From contig JAFATP010000100.1 of assembly GCA_019243895.1 (NCBI GenBank), positions 1-6,688 on the forward strand: DNA of 6,688 nucleotides, in the 5' to 3' direction. Below the pieces are notes generated by a model. The model ran no database searches. It saw only the letters and a program-made list of their open reading frames with translations, and was not told the origin of the DNA. This stretch comes from Alphaproteobacteria bacterium (GTDB lineage Bacteria; Pseudomonadota; Alphaproteobacteria; Rickettsiales; SXRF01). Both the position numbers and the translations under genes were made by a program. Of this stretch, positions 6,370-6,688 are shown in pieces; position 1 is the first letter of the stretch, and every line of letters begins with the position of its first letter.

Positions 6370-6688
6370 ATGTCCGTATCCCCTTTCTCCTTTGACGCCG
6401 CCGTTTTGACCGGGGATTTGCCGCCCGATTCTCAGTGGGCGCTGCCCATTCTGCGCAATTCCTTGCGGATGCCGCAAATTAGAAAGGAGTTTGAAGAGCA
6501 GGTTAAATCCTTTTATCGAAAAACGGTAAAAAATACGCTGGAAGCTTCAGACCACCCGCCGCATGCGTTAAGGCCTTCAAACGATGCGGTCAATAACCGT
6601 CTCCGTGAAAACCTTTTCACTGAAGAGAACCAGGCGCTATACCGGGATTTCATGGCGACTCATGGTGCCGATATCCGCAAAACGATCC
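6370..6688 (+). CDS. Hypothetical protein, 3' end beyond the window
   Basis: An open frame from ATG 6370 stays open to the window end: 106 complete codons and one extra base, no stop. An in-frame TAA at 6358-6360 makes 6370 the earliest ATG of this frame. I do not recognise the product. The visible part is soluble-looking with no signal peptide or membrane segment. Residues 1-30 are mixed and proline-containing, and 34-60 (RMPQIRKEFEEQ onward) are highly charged and probably helical. Residues 61-75 are a proline/histidine/asparagine-rich linker, and 77-106 are again charged and helix-prone. There is no good Shine-Dalgarno before the ATG (CCCGGCG), matching the leaderless layout predicted from the promoter. 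Base composition falls: by hand count 84 of 180 bases in 6481-6660 are G or C (about 47%), against 36 of 60 in 5521-5580. It could be a lineage-specific or acquired gene; coding status is likely but not certain. Confidence 0.68.
   Translation, partial: MSVSPFSFDAAVLTGDLPPDSQWALPILRNSLRMPQIRKEFEEQVKSFYRKTVKNTLEASDHPPHALRPSNDAVNNRLRENLFTEENQALYRDFMATHGADIRKTI

Overview
The window is a dense stretch of bacterial chromosome, with eight genes and almost no spare DNA. The most likely source is an alphaproteobacterium. RlmN, YciB, RsmA and the PhoB-like regulator all read as alphaproteobacterial-type sequences from memory, the coding DNA is GC-rich, and genes overlap at stop/start codons. The genus cannot be named from sequence alone. 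No RNA gene, insertion sequence, CRISPR array or integration site was seen.

Layout. (1) Bases 1-4107, plus strand, form a tight four-gene run: the 3' two thirds of rlmN (23S rRNA/tRNA A2503/A37 methyltransferase), a PLP-dependent threonine/serine dehydratase-like enzyme, an alpha/beta hydrolase, and an MFS transporter of the metabolite:H+ symporter type. The first three are joined by TTGA and ATGA overlaps, and the fourth starts 3 bases after the third stops. (2) Bases 4139-4690, minus strand, hold yciB (ispZ), an inner-membrane septation/envelope protein, convergent with the transporter and divergent from the next gene. (3) Bases 4794-6337, plus strand, hold a PhoB-type response regulator followed by rsmA (16S rRNA dimethyladenosine transferase), again joined by a TTGA overlap. 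(4) From 6370 an unrecognised gene runs off the window end. A near-consensus promoter is placed so that its mRNA would be leaderless or almost so.

How they fit together. rlmN and rsmA are conserved ribosome-modification genes and yciB is a conserved envelope gene. The dehydratase, hydrolase and transporter could form a small uptake-and-breakdown unit behind rlmN, but the substrate is unknown and this is inference. The PhoB-like gene has no histidine kinase or phosphate-transport gene beside it here. Most of the window is ordinary core genome, and no new multi-gene system is evident. The points most worth a second look are the dehydratase's atypical cofactor-binding residue and C-terminal tail, the repeated TTG starts in TTGA overlaps, and the possibly leaderless unknown gene with lower GC at the right edge.
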